From CAZXGD01 sp046350455 (lineage in GTDB: Bacteria; Planctomycetota; Phycisphaerae; Phycisphaerales; SM1A02), in NCBI GenBank assembly GCA_046350455.1, contig JAXMAM010000006.1:82839-146838 (forward strand): DNA of 64,000 bases. The letters are read 5' to 3'. Made by a program: the position numbers and the translations under genes. The notes under the pieces are model-generated. The model searched no databases and was not told the DNA's origin. It saw only the letters and a list, made by a program, of their open reading frames with translations. This document shows, piece after piece, positions 55,893-64,000 of the stretch (position 1 is its first letter; the number at the start of each line of letters is the position of its first letter).

Positions 55893-57761
55893 TCAGATCA
55901 GCCGATCGCCGCTGGGGATGTTGTGCGCTGGCGCTGTGTTCAGCTGCACCAGCCGGTCGCCCTGCACCTGCTCGGCCTGGGTGGAGTCCACGTAGTCGCT
56001 GTGGCAGGCTGCCTTGGCGCCCTGGTCTGCACCCACGGCCTTCTTGGTCTTGCTGGCCAGGCGGTGGATCTCCTCTGGCGGCAGCACGCCGCGCTTGGCC
56101 AGGATCTCCTGCTGCTCTGCAGTCAGGGCGGCGCTGCGCACGGGCTTGCCGCGCTGGTAGGCCTCATCCTTGCCGCTGGCAAACTCCTGGATCTCCTTGC
56201 TGATGCGCACGCTGCACCAGTCGTGGCCGCACATAGCGCAGAAGTCAGTGTCTACGTCCAGGTCCTCGTCGTGGTAGGCGCGCGCGGTGTCGGGGTCAAA
56301 GCTCAGTTCAAAGTGCTTCTCCCAGTTCAGGGCGGCGCGGGCCTTGGTGAGCTCGTCGTCGCGGTCGCGCGTGCCGGGGATGCCCAGCGCCACGTCTGCC
56401 GCGTGGGCGGCGATCTTGTAGGCAATGCACCCCTGCTTCACATCGTCCTTCTTGGGCAGGCCCAGGTGCTCCTTGGGAGTCACGTAGCACAGCATGCTGG
56501 CGCCGTGGTACGCGGCCGCGGTGGCGCCGATGCAGCTGGTGATGTGGTCGTACCCCGGGAAGATGTCCGTGACCAGCGGGCCCAGCACGTAGAAGGGCGC
56601 GCCGTGGCACAGCGTGCGCTGCAGCTTCATGTTGTATTCAATCTGGTCGAAGGGCACATGGCCGGGGCCTTCGATCATCACCTGCACGCCCTGCCGCCAG
56701 GCGCGCTCGGTGAGCTCTCCCAGCGTGACCAGCTCTGCCAGCTGCGCGCGGTCGGTGGCGTCGGCCAGGCCGCCGGGGCGCAGGCCGTCGCCAATGCTGA
56801 AGGTCACGTCGTACTGCCGCATGATGGCGCAGATGTCCTCCCAGCCCGTGTACATCAGGTTCTGGCGGTTGTGCACCAGCATCCACTTGGCCAGCAGGCT
56901 TCCGCCGCGGCTCACGATGCCGATCAACCGGTCCTTGATGTATGGCAGGTGCTCGCGCAGCACGCCAGCGTGGATGGTGAAGTAGTCCACGCCCTGCTTG
57001 GCCTGGTGCTCCAGCGTGGCTAGCACAGCGGCCATGTCCAGATCCTCGATGGTCCGGCCGATGATCATGCTGTAGATGGGCACTGTGCCGATGGGAACTG
57101 TGCTGTTGCGCAGGATGGCGCTGCGGCATTCGTCCAGGTTGCCGCCGGTGGACAGGTCCATCACGGTGTCAGCGCCCCAGCGCTCGGCCCAGCGCAGCTT
57201 CTCCACTTCCTCGTGCGTACCGCTGCTCACCGGGCTGGCGCCCATGTTGGCGTTGATCTTGGTGCGGCTGGCGCGGCCAATGGCCATGGGGTCCAGGTTG
57301 AAGCCCAGATGCACACGGTTGGCGGGGATCACCATGCGGCCGGCGGCCACCTCGTCGCGCACCTGTTCTGCGGTCAGGTGGCCTTCGCGCTGCGCCACGC
57401 GCTGCATCTCTGGGGTGATGCGGCCCAGGCGCGCGTGCTCCAGCTGCGTGATGGGCTGAAAGCCAGCGGGCGCCACCGCGCGGACAAACGCGCCCACGGT
57501 GGGCAGCGAATGGCCAGCGCAGCCTTCACGGTGGCTGGGCACTGGCTCAACGCGCCAGCCATCGGGCAGAAAGTCCCACGCGGTCTTGGCGCTGGGGGCT
57601 GGCATGCCCGGAGTGTCTGGGCTGCTGAACGAAAGCGGCCCACCCACCTGCGCGCGCAGCGCAAAACTGCCGGGCGTGGTGCCCTGCGCGCCCGTGGACG
57701 GATTGTGCGCTCCATGCAAGGGGAGCGTGTAGGGAGTGTGCGCGTGCTGCTGGGTGGCCAT
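55893..57761 (-). CDS. thiC: phosphomethylpyrimidine synthase
   Basis: Radical-SAM enzyme that rearranges aminoimidazole ribotide to HMP-phosphate, the pyrimidine half of thiamine. A 622-aa protein of normal length. Conserved segments include HLGFNLDPMAIGRASRTKIN, MIEGPGHVPFDQIEYN, ITSCIGATAAAYHGASMLCY and the C-terminal CAMCGHDWC (CxxCxxxxC) for the iron-sulphur cluster. ATG at 57761 lies about 60 bases downstream of a TPP riboswitch, which should switch it off when thiamine is plentiful. Confidence 0.97.
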   Translation of the reverse strand: MATQQHAHTPYTLPLHGAHNPSTGAQGTTPGSFALRAQVGGPLSFSSPDTPGMPAPSAKTAWDFLPDGWRVEPVPSHREGCAGHSLPTVGAFVRAVAPAGFQPITQLEHARLGRITPEMQRVAQREGHLTAEQVRDEVAAGRMVIPANRVHLGFNLDPMAIGRASRTKINANMGASPVSSGTHEEVEKLRWAERWGADTVMDLSTGGNLDECRSAILRNSTVPIGTVPIYSMIIGRTIEDLDMAAVLATLEHQAKQGVDYFTIHAGVLREHLPYIKDRLIGIVSRGGSLLAKWMLVHNRQNLMYTGWEDICAIMRQYDVTFSIGDGLRPGGLADATDRAQLAELVTLGELTERAWRQGVQVMIEGPGHVPFDQIEYNMKLQRTLCHGAPFYVLGPLVTDIFPGYDHITSCIGATAAAYHGASMLCYVTPKEHLGLPKKDDVKQGCIAYKIAAHAADVALGIPGTRDRDDELTKARAALNWEKHFELSFDPDTARAYHDEDLDVDTDFCAMCGHDWCSVRISKEIQEFASGKDEAYQRGKPVRSAALTAEQQEILAKRGVLPPEEIHRLASKTKKAVGADQGAKAACHSDYVDSTQAEQVQGDRLVQLNTAPAHNIPSGDRLI

Positions 57762-57823
57762 GGGTCTGTTCCTCCACTGCCGGTGGCCCCAGGCGTGGAA
57801 TGAACAGCAGGAACGGCCATGCT

Positions 57824-57905
57824 GTTCGCTTCCCTACGCCGGTGCGAGCCGGATCAGGTTCCGCGGGTGCTTCTCAGCCCCACAGGTGGGGCGCCCCGAG
57901 CGAAC
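57824..57905 (-). promoter_or_regulatory. TPP riboswitch (THI element) controlling thiC
   Basis: Minus-strand RNA shows the conserved blocks: P1 closing pair GTTCGCT/AGCGAAC (57905-57899 with 57830-57824), the GGGGCGCC/GGGGCTGAGA block, the GAACCTGATC block and CACCGGCGTAGGGAA before the P1 3' strand. The aptamer is about 82 nt and ends about 60 nt before the thiC ATG. No separate terminator hairpin with a T run was seen; control at the ribosome-binding site is plausible. Confidence 0.93.
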
Positions 57906-58094
57906 ATGAGAAGAATACCCCCCGTTTTCAAGGGATTCCCCCGCCAGTCCACAATTCCGGACGCAGACGAAGTATTTGGTTCAAAGGCTTCACTGGGGCA
58001 CAAGTTTGCAGAAAATCGTCGTTGATGACGACTCCATGTGCATCTTGAAATCAGGTGGTGCGTATTCATCCATAACCGGCTGAAGCGGTTCCCC

Positions 58095-59075
58095 ATGCTC
58101 CAAACACCACCACGATTCACCGATCCCACCCTGCCGCCATTGGACGAGGCAGACCGCCGCTTGGTGGCGCTCTTGGCAGCAGATGGCCGGGCATCGGGGC
58201 GTGAGCTGGCGCAGGCCACAGGGCTGTCTGAAGCCAACGTTAGCCGCCGGCTGGCCCGCCTGTTTGAGGAGAAGAGCGTGCGGGTGGCGGGTTTTGTGCC
58301 ACCGGAATACCTGGGCTACCACTCGCAGTTTGCGCTCTTCCTGCGTGCACGCACCGACAGTGAAGCACTGGCCAGGCGCCTTGCAGAGCACCCCGCCTTC
58401 AACATGGTGATGACTTGCTACGGCCTGTGCGACGTGATCGCCTACGGCGTGGCCGCGCATGGATCGGACCTTGTGGCGCTGCTGGACAAGCACATCTATG
58501 GACACCAGGACATCGGCAGCGTGGAGCTGCGCTCGGTGATCATGTTCAACGATCCGGCGCGCCAGCCCAACGCGCCAGACGCCACCAGCGCGCCGCGCCC
58601 GCTGGACGCCACCGACCGCCGCATCATCGAGGAGGTGCAGCGCGAAGGCCGCATTTCGTTCACCGACCTGGCCACCACCATCAATATCTCCCCCACGTCT
58701 GCGGCTGACCGCTTCCGCCGCCTGCTGGCCGACGGCATCATCCGCATCCTGGGCATGCCAGATCCGTACCGCGTTGGCCTGCTGCTGACTGGGTACATGC
58801 ATGTGCGCCCGTCTCGCCCCACAGCCGAGGTGATCCGCGCGCTGCAGGCGTACCCAGAGCTCAGCTGCTTTGTGCTGATGTCTGGCCCACGCGCTGTGGC
58901 CTGCGAGTTCCAGGTGCGCGACACGCGCCACTTTGACGAGCTATGCCGTCGCGTGCTGAGCACGCCAGGGGTGACGGACATCGAGACCTGCCTCCACCGG
59001 AAGGTGCATTGCATGTCATTTGCGCGGGAAATCCGCACGCCGGTGCAGGAACCGCGCGCCGTGACCGCTGGCTGA
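58095..59075 (+). CDS. Lrp/AsnC-family transcriptional regulator with tandemly duplicated HTH-RAM units
   Basis: A 326-aa protein from ATG 58095. First unit: HTH (about 18-65; LDEADRRLVALLAADGRASG, LSEANVSRRLARL) and a RAM-like domain (about 75-155). Second unit: HTH (about 180-225; LDATDRRIIEEVQREGRISF, ISPTSAADRFRRLLADGI) and a RAM domain (about 235-315). Typical Lrp proteins have one unit of about 150 aa, so this is a fused duplication. Effector and targets unknown; the downstream threonine-dehydratase-like gene suggests an amino-acid signal. Confidence 0.88.
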   Translation: MLQTPPRFTDPTLPPLDEADRRLVALLAADGRASGRELAQATGLSEANVSRRLARLFEEKSVRVAGFVPPEYLGYHSQFALFLRARTDSEALARRLAEHPAFNMVMTCYGLCDVIAYGVAAHGSDLVALLDKHIYGHQDIGSVELRSVIMFNDPARQPNAPDATSAPRPLDATDRRIIEEVQREGRISFTDLATTINISPTSAADRFRRLLADGIIRILGMPDPYRVGLLLTGYMHVRPSRPTAEVIRALQAYPELSCFVLMSGPRAVACEFQVRDTRHFDELCRRVLSTPGVTDIETCLHRKVHCMSFAREIRTPVQEPRAVTAG

Positions 59076-59101
59076 GCGGCCCTGCGGGTTACGCTGCCCG
59101 C

Positions 59102-59632
59102 ATGAACACCACAGAACTCGTCAAGGACATGCACACCTGGATGCGGTGGTGCACTGGCCGCAGCATGCAGGCCGCGCGCACCCTGTCGCAGGCAGAACTC
59201 ACCCGCACCTTTGAGATGGGGCTGGGCAGCGTGTTTGGCACCATGATCCACCTGTACGGCGCAGAGCGCCTGTGGATTGCTGTGCTGGACGGCAGCATCA
59301 CGCCCGCCATGGCCATGCCCACCGCCGCCGAGATCGGCACGCTGGATGCGCTGGCGCAGGAGTGGGCGCCCGTGCGCGCGCAGTGGGACCGCTACCTGGC
59401 TGCGCTCACGCCCGCAGAGCTGGAGCGCGTGGTGGTGCGCGTGCGCGAAGGCAAGGAGTACAAGCAGCGCACGCTGGATGCGCTGCTGCAGGTGCCCACG
59501 CACGCGCTGTACCACAACGCGCAGCTGAGCAGCATGTTCCGGCAGATGGGCAAGCAGTTGCCGGACAGCAGCTACATCAACTGGGCGCGCGAGCGGTTCG
59601 CGGCTGCAGCGCCGGTGGGTGCGGGGCGGTGA
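59102..59632 (+). CDS. DinB/YfiT-like metal-binding protein
   Basis: A 176-aa four-helix-bundle protein. The DinB pattern is seen in the first His helix (GTMIHLYGAERLWIAVLDG, His about 50) and in HALYHNAQLSSMFRQMG with two further His. Members bind a divalent metal and often act as thiol-dependent transferases; function here unknown. ATG at 59102. Its stop overlaps the GTG of the next gene (GTGA). Confidence 0.85.
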   Translation: MNTTELVKDMHTWMRWCTGRSMQAARTLSQAELTRTFEMGLGSVFGTMIHLYGAERLWIAVLDGSITPAMAMPTAAEIGTLDALAQEWAPVRAQWDRYLAALTPAELERVVVRVREGKEYKQRTLDALLQVPTHALYHNAQLSSMFRQMGKQLPDSSYINWARERFAAAAPVGAGR

Positions 59633-60621
59633 CCACCTCCACTGCAGGCCAGGCGATCACGCTGGCGGACATCCAGGCAGCCCAGCAGCGCCTTGCTGGC
59701 CGCGTGGTGCGCACGCCGGTGCTGCCGGCAGCGGAACTCAGCGCGGCAGCGGGCCGCACGGTGCTGTTCAAGTGCGAATGTCTGCAGACCACAGGCAGCT
59801 TCAAGGTGCGCGGCGCCACCAATGCGGTGCTGGCGCTAGATCCTGCTGCCGCAGCGCGCGGCGTGGTGACGCACAGCAGCGGCAACCACGCGCTGGCACT
59901 GGCGCACGCCGCCCGCGCGCGCGGGATCAGCGCGCATGTGGTCATGCCGCGGGACTCTTCGCCTGTGAAGCGCCGCGCAGTTGAGGCCATGGGCGCGCAC
60001 ATCACCTTGTGTGGCCCCACCGCGCAGGACCGGCACCAAGCATGTCAGCAGATTGCCGCGCAGACTGGCGCTGCGATGGTGCCGCCGTACGACCACCCGC
60101 TGGTCATGGCTGGCCAGGGGACCATTGCGCTTGAGATCCTGGAGCAGGTGCCCAACGTTGGCACGGTGGTGGTGCCTGTGGGTGGTGGTGGCATGATCGG
60201 CGGCATGGCGGTGGCGCTGAAGGCGCTGCGGCCGGGGGTTCGCGTGGTGGGTGCGGAGCCAGCGCTGGCAGATGATGCGGCCGAAGCCAAGCGTACCGGC
60301 CACCGTGTGCAGCAGCGGCCGCCAGTGACCATCGCAGACGGCCTGCGCGCGCCGCTTGGCGAGCTCACCTTTCCCGTGGTGCGTGACCTGGTGGACGCCA
60401 TCGTCACGGTGCCAGAGGAGGCCATCGCCCAGGGCATGCAGCATGTGATGGAGCGCGTGCACCTGGTCATAGAGCCAAGCGCTGGCGTGGGCGTGGCTGC
60501 GGTGCAGAGCGAAGCCATGCGCGCCACTGCCGCAGCAGACGAAGCCCGCGGCCCGACGGTGGTGGTGCTGTGCGGCGGCAACGCAGACTTGTCTGCGCTG
60601 CCGTGGCTGAAGCGCGCCTAG
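59629..60621 (+). CDS. threonine dehydratase / serine racemase-like PLP enzyme
   Basis: A 330-aa fold-type II PLP enzyme. The PLP Lys is in TTGSFKVRGATNAV (about 50-63), SSGNHALALAHAAR follows, and the phosphate-binding loop is PVGGGGMIGGMA. It lacks the C-terminal ACT domain of long biosynthetic threonine deaminases, so it resembles catabolic threonine dehydratase or serine racemase. Start GTG at 59629 overlaps the DinB stop; an upstream frame shadows the DinB gene. Confidence 0.88.
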   Translation: MTTSTAGQAITLADIQAAQQRLAGRVVRTPVLPAAELSAAAGRTVLFKCECLQTTGSFKVRGATNAVLALDPAAAARGVVTHSSGNHALALAHAARARGISAHVVMPRDSSPVKRRAVEAMGAHITLCGPTAQDRHQACQQIAAQTGAAMVPPYDHPLVMAGQGTIALEILEQVPNVGTVVVPVGGGGMIGGMAVALKALRPGVRVVGAEPALADDAAEAKRTGHRVQQRPPVTIADGLRAPLGELTFPVVRDLVDAIVTVPEEAIAQGMQHVMERVHLVIEPSAGVGVAAVQSEAMRATAAADEARGPTVVVLCGGNADLSALPWLKRA

Positions 60622-60643
60622 GAAGCGCGCATCGAAGACGCGA

Positions 60644-61681
60644 TCAGGTCCAGCTGCCCAGCAGAATGCCCAGGTCCACGCCGTTCGTGGTGCCGTCGCC
60701 GTCCAGGTCGCTGCTGCCCGCTGCGCCCCAGTTGCCCAGCAGCAGCCCCAGGTCTGTGCCGTTGACCACGCCATCGTTGTTCAGGTCACCTACCACGCCC
60801 ACAGGCGAGCCCGGGGCCACCAGATGTGCGTTGAGGTCCGTTGCCAAGGTGCCGTCGGCAAAGGTGCCACTGACCAGCAGGTGCGCCGTGCTGCCAGGCG
60901 GAAGAATGGTGGGCAGATCAAAGGGCTGGGCCACCAGCGGCGGTGGCGCAGGCAGCGCGGTGTCCCCGGTGCCAGACGCGTCCAGCGTGATCTGGATGCC
61001 GCCCGCCACATCGGTGATGGTGCCCGTGAGCGCCAGCACTGCAGGCGTGGGCGTGCCGCCAAACACCTGGCCAAGCACCGTGCCTTCGATGTTGTAGTCC
61101 ACGTTCACGCTGAGCGCGAAGGTCCACGTGCCAGCGCCCGTGGGCGTGGCCAGGCCGGCGCCAGCACCAGTCTGCGTGGCGGTTGCCGTGGTCAGCGCGC
61201 CCGTCCCTACTGGAATGCTCAGATTGCTCACGCCGATGTATAGCGCGGTGGGGTTGGCGGTATGAAACGTGCTGTAGGTGACCAACATGTTGGCGCTCAG
61301 CGAGCCCTGCTGGCCAGCCAGCGCGTCCATGAAGAGCTTGTTCACCTCCAGCGCGCCGGTGGCGCGGTCAAAGCCCAGCTCGAACGAGCCTGTGGGGTGC
61401 GCGTTGGTGATGCCCACCGTGAGCTGCAGCGTGGAGGAGTATGGGATGGCGGTGTTGCCAGAGCCACCAAAGGGGCCTGGAATGGTGCGCGTGCCTGTGG
61501 CGTTGGTGGTGGCGTCGTAGTTGCCGATCCATGTGCCAGCCAGCGGCATGGACAGCGAGCTGCTCTGCGTATAGGTGCTGGCGCCGCTCAGCGCGCACTG
61601 GTAGTGCGTGGTGGCCGCGCCTGCCACTGCCGAAGCAAGGAGCGCACCGCCGCACGCCACGATTGCAAGACCCTGGTTCAT
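60644..61681 (-). CDS. secreted protein with dockerin-like C-terminal repeats
   Basis: A 345-aa secreted protein: signal peptide (MNQGLAIVACGGALLASAVA), a Thr/Ser/Gly-rich body of beta character (GTWIGNYDATTNATGT, SFELGFDRATGALEV), then two dockerin-like modules (VVGDLNNDGVVNGTDLGLLL and DLDGDGTTNGVDLGILLGSW). No enzyme motif recognised. Directly follows the VCBS/dockerin protein on the same strand (about 60 bp), and both share the tail type. Converges with the dehydratase gene. Confidence 0.82.
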   Translation of the reverse strand: MNQGLAIVACGGALLASAVAGAATTHYQCALSGASTYTQSSSLSMPLAGTWIGNYDATTNATGTRTIPGPFGGSGNTAIPYSSTLQLTVGITNAHPTGSFELGFDRATGALEVNKLFMDALAGQQGSLSANMLVTYSTFHTANPTALYIGVSNLSIPVGTGALTTATATQTGAGAGLATPTGAGTWTFALSVNVDYNIEGTVLGQVFGGTPTPAVLALTGTITDVAGGIQITLDASGTGDTALPAPPPLVAQPFDLPTILPPGSTAHLLVSGTFADGTLATDLNAHLVAPGSPVGVVGDLNNDGVVNGTDLGLLLGNWGAAGSSDLDGDGTTNGVDLGILLGSWT

Positions 61682-61735
61682 GGCCTCAAAGGTAGCACGG
61701 CCATTGGGAAAAACCGCCCAAATCGCCCTTGTTTG

Positions 61736-61750
61736 GGGGGTTCAACCCCC
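61736..61750 (-). terminator. short G/C hairpin at the end of the dockerin-tailed VCBS gene
   Basis: Minus-strand GGGGGTTGAACCCCC forms a 5-bp G/C stem (up to 7 bp with TT/AA) and includes the TGA stop. No T run follows closely, so it may be a weak terminator, an mRNA 3'-end hairpin or simple sequence bias. Confidence 0.3.
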
Positions 61751-64000
61751 GGCGACCGGCCCCCAGGCGCCCAGCAGCAGGCCAAGGTCCGTGCCGTTGG
61801 TGGTGCCGTCGCCATCCAGGTCTGCGCCGGTGGTCCCCCAGGCGCCCAGCAGCAGGCCAAGGTCCACCCCATCCACCACGCCGCTGTGGTCCAGATCTGG
61901 CGTCAGGCCACATGCGGTGCACTGCAGCTGCACCAGGTAGTGCACGCCGTAGTAGCCAGGCACGATGGGTGGATCGTCTGGGTTGGGCGGATTCTCAGGA
62001 TCAATCTCGGTGCAGGGCTGGCCTTCCGAGATGCCGCCCGCGGGCGTGCCCATGCTGACCACGGCGTACCACGGCGCGTCGTCCAGACAGGCATCCAGCG
62101 TGACAGGCGTGCAGAGGCCGCCCCAGACAGTGCGCTCGCACCGCAGCGGGCCGGCGAACGTGCCACGCACCAGATGGATCTCGCACGGGAACTCGCTGGT
62201 GAACTGCAGCACCACGCGGCGCTGCCCCTGTCCAGGCAGCAGGTACCAGTCTGTGTCGCGCGGACCGCCGCTGGTGCAGGTGGCGTACACGCTCTGCCCG
62301 CACTCGATGGTTGCCACTGGATCATCCTTCACATTGGGGCCATCGTTCAGGTGCTGGTAGCAGATCTCGGGCTCCAGCAGCGCGCCTGGCGGGGGCGCGA
62401 CCACGCAGGGCGCAGTGCCGCACAGCTCTGCAGCGCGCTCCACGCAGATGTGGTCCCAGGTGGCCTCGCGGCAGTAGCCGTCCAGCCGTGTGAGCAGCTG
62501 GCAGCACGCTGGATCCTCGCAGCCTGGGTCTGCGTGCACGGTGTCGCATGCGCCGTATTGCGGACAGACCAGGCCGGCGCATTCGTCCTCAGCGATGGTC
62601 ACGCACAGGTCGTCCCATGCGATCACGCAGCAGTCAGGCGCGATGCCGCAGACCCGCTCGCAGCAGGGCGTGGTGAAGCAGCCTGGGGTCAAGTGCGGCT
62701 CGTCGCAGCGGCCACCCGGGCCGTCGGGGCCGCAGGAAGCATCCTGCCCCATGAGCGAGTGCTGCACAGGCAGGTCAGGTGGTCCACCGATGGTGCTCAA
62801 GAGCACCGCCAGCGCGCCGCCGTCTGCTGCGCGGGCAGCCAGCTGCCGGCCGCGCGCAGCCCACGCAGCCCGGTCTGCAGCGGCAGCCATCGCCAGGAGC
62901 GCAGGCTGCGAGCGCGCCGCTGCGCTGCTGTCTGCGGCGGCGCCGGCGCTGCTGCCCGCGCTGCCACCTGCGCCGCTGCCCACCAGCACAGTGCAGGAGC
63001 GGAGCTGGCGGTACACGCGCACCGTGTTGGCTGCGATGTCTGCAAAGACCAGGTCTGGGTCGCAATCTCCATCCACGTTGACCACCGCGATGTCGCGCAC
63101 AAAGTTGGCTGTGCCGATCTGCTGCGGCGGAGCAAAGGAGAGCGGGCCACCAGGCACCATGGTGTTCTCCAGGACCAGGAGCGCACCTGGCAAGGCTGTG
63201 CCAAGCACCACATCCAGGTCGCCATCCAGATCCAGGTCGCCCACTGTGCACGCCCAGTTGTAGCCCTCGTCTGGGCCAGCGAACACCTGGCGCTCGGCAA
63301 AGCCACCCTGCCCGTCGTTCAGAAACACCAGGAATGGCTGATTGCCTCCCGTCATGATGAGCGCAGCCGCGATGTCCAGGTCGCCATCGTTGTCCAGGTC
63401 ACCCAGCGCGATGGTGGTCAGCCCCGGGCGCGAATCCGGATTGATGTCCGGCGACATCCACGCCACCGGCGTGCCAAAGGTGCCGTCTGGCTGCGCCAGC
63501 AGCACGTCCACGCGCCGCGTGCCCAGCATGCCCACCACCAGGTCGGTGCGGCCGTCGTTGTTCAGGTCGCCAGCCACCACCTCCTGCGGTGCGCCTGGTC
63601 CGCCCGACCACGGCTCCAGCACCACGCGCTGCGAGACATGGAAGGTCCCATCACCCACGCCGCGCAGCACCAGCAGCGCCTGGTTGCCGTACTGCGTGGC
63701 AGCCAGATCCAGGATGCCGTCGCCGTTCCAGTCGCCAGCCACCAGCGAGCGCGGCTCGCGATCCATGGGCGTCAGCACGGGCTCCGTGGCCAGGCCATCG
63801 TCGCCGCGCAGGAACACAGCCAGCTTGCCTGCATAGGCGCGGAGGACGCACGCCAGGTCGGGCAGGCCGTCGTGGTTGAAGTCGTTCACGACTGCTGCGT
63901 CCGTCTGCCCGCCTGCCACGAACGACTGCATGGTGCCAGGCACGCCCTGCGCGCTCAGCGGCACCCAGTTCATCAGGCCATCCTTGTCGCGGCCAGGCAG
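61742..64000 (-). CDS. secreted VCBS-repeat protein with Cys-rich modules and dockerin-like tail (5' end outside the window)
   Basis: At least 752 residues; the frame is still open at the right edge (PGRDKDGLMNW), so the start and signal peptide lie outside. Order: FG-GAP/VCBS propeller (VVNDFNHDGLPDLACVL, VAGDWNGDGILDLAA, GDLNNDGRTDLVVG, LGDLDNDGDLDIAAA, VGDLDLDGDLDVVLG), an Ala/Ser linker, two Cys-rich modules (TPCCERVCG then CCVIAWDDLC; DPACCQLL then CREATWDHIC), a domain near ECGQSVYATC, and two dockerin-like modules (VVDGVDLGLLLGAWG, TTNGTDLGLLLGAWG). Probably a cell-surface or matrix protein; no catalytic motif seen. Confidence 0.85.
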   Translation of the reverse strand: MPGRDKDGLMNWVPLSAQGVPGTMQSFVAGGQTDAAVVNDFNHDGLPDLACVLRAYAGKLAVFLRGDDGLATEPVLTPMDREPRSLVAGDWNGDGILDLAATQYGNQALLVLRGVGDGTFHVSQRVVLEPWSGGPGAPQEVVAGDLNNDGRTDLVVGMLGTRRVDVLLAQPDGTFGTPVAWMSPDINPDSRPGLTTIALGDLDNDGDLDIAAALIMTGGNQPFLVFLNDGQGGFAERQVFAGPDEGYNWACTVGDLDLDGDLDVVLGTALPGALLVLENTMVPGGPLSFAPPQQIGTANFVRDIAVVNVDGDCDPDLVFADIAANTVRVYRQLRSCTVLVGSGAGGSAGSSAGAAADSSAAARSQPALLAMAAAADRAAWAARGRQLAARAADGGALAVLLSTIGGPPDLPVQHSLMGQDASCGPDGPGGRCDEPHLTPGCFTTPCCERVCGIAPDCCVIAWDDLCVTIAEDECAGLVCPQYGACDTVHADPGCEDPACCQLLTRLDGYCREATWDHICVERAAELCGTAPCVVAPPPGALLEPEICYQHLNDGPNVKDDPVATIECGQSVYATCTSGGPRDTDWYLLPGQGQRRVVLQFTSEFPCEIHLVRGTFAGPLRCERTVWGGLCTPVTLDACLDDAPWYAVVSMGTPAGGISEGQPCTEIDPENPPNPDDPPIVPGYYGVHYLVQLQCTACGLTPDLDHSGVVDGVDLGLLLGAWGTTGADLDGDGTTNGTDLGLLLGAWGPVAGG

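Noticed and set aside
60641..60652. 12-base match (CGATCAGGTCCA) to the 3' end of tRNA-Ala, as a possible attachment-site copy
   Set aside because: It lies at the coding end of a dockerin-tailed gene (stop plus LGSWT), 41 kb away across many housekeeping genes; a chance match is more likely.
1..64000. CRISPR arrays, insertion sequences, prophage genes, replication origin
   Set aside because: No regularly spaced repeats, transposase, integrase, phage structural gene or DnaA-box cluster was found by reading.

Overview
The window looks like a high-GC chromosome segment from a planctomycete, most likely of the Phycisphaerae/Phycisphaerales type. The grounds are inference from content. Three secreted proteins end in the short dockerin-like 'NGxDLGxLLGxWG' module, one also carries Cys-rich 'CC..WD..C' modules, shikimate steps 3 and 4 are fused (AroD-AroE), and an exosortase/EpsI polysaccharide locus is present. 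No rRNA, transposase, integrase, phage gene or CRISPR array was seen.

Layout. (a) 1-11.4 kb, minus strand: an exopolysaccharide/exosortase locus, read as SLBB export lipoprotein -> exosortase -> EpsI-like protein -> 1612-aa TPR protein -> Wzz/BY-kinase-like protein with a degenerate P-loop -> nucleotide-sugar epimerase (runs off the left edge). pyrB and a small lipoprotein lie just upstream. (b) 12.8-19.3 kb: sugar dehydrogenase, DUF1080 protein, AI-2E-type permease, a methyltransferase, an FHA-GAF-HD-GYP signalling protein and thioredoxin. (c) 19.56 kb: tRNA-Ala(GGC). It is followed to about 27.3 kb by a visibly less GC-rich accessory stretch with small unknown genes, a DUF4272 protein, a hipBA toxin-antitoxin pair, an RCC1-repeat secreted protein, a YiiX-like hydrolase and two unknown secreted/membrane proteins. 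(d) 27.3-34.9 kb: aldehyde dehydrogenase, mscL, a chemoreceptor, a VCBS/ASPIC protein, a methyltransferase and fumC. (e) 35-45.2 kb: a region with many frame breaks, holding an MltF-like transglycosylase, a probable PEP-CTERM exosortase substrate, a tightly overlapping minus-strand operon aroC(-GAF) -> glutathione peroxidase -> secreted unknown -> folP, a short-chain dehydrogenase and aroDE. (f) 45.2-55.8 kb: MFS transporter, unknown protein, phenylalanine hydroxylase, a tripartite RND efflux operon, aminopeptidase P and a DUF5658 protein. (g) 55.9-64 kb: thiC under a TPP riboswitch, a tandem Lrp/AsnC regulator, a DinB protein, a threonine-dehydratase-like enzyme and two dockerin-tailed secreted proteins.

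How the parts connect. The exosortase at 8.6-9.6 kb would process proteins with a PEP-CTERM-like tail, and one such protein can be reconstructed at 36.8-37.5 kb. The dockerin-like tails suggest a second surface-display route, but no cohesin-like partner is visible. aroDE, aroC and folP together cover shikimate -> chorismate -> folate steps.

Caution. At least eight genes, including ones expected to be essential (folP, aroDE), are broken by single-base frame changes. Several breaks sit at small homopolymers or are mutually compensating, so indel errors in the assembly are a likelier cause than widespread gene decay. Coordinates for those genes give the reconstructed extent. There is no gene-free stretch longer than 300 bases.
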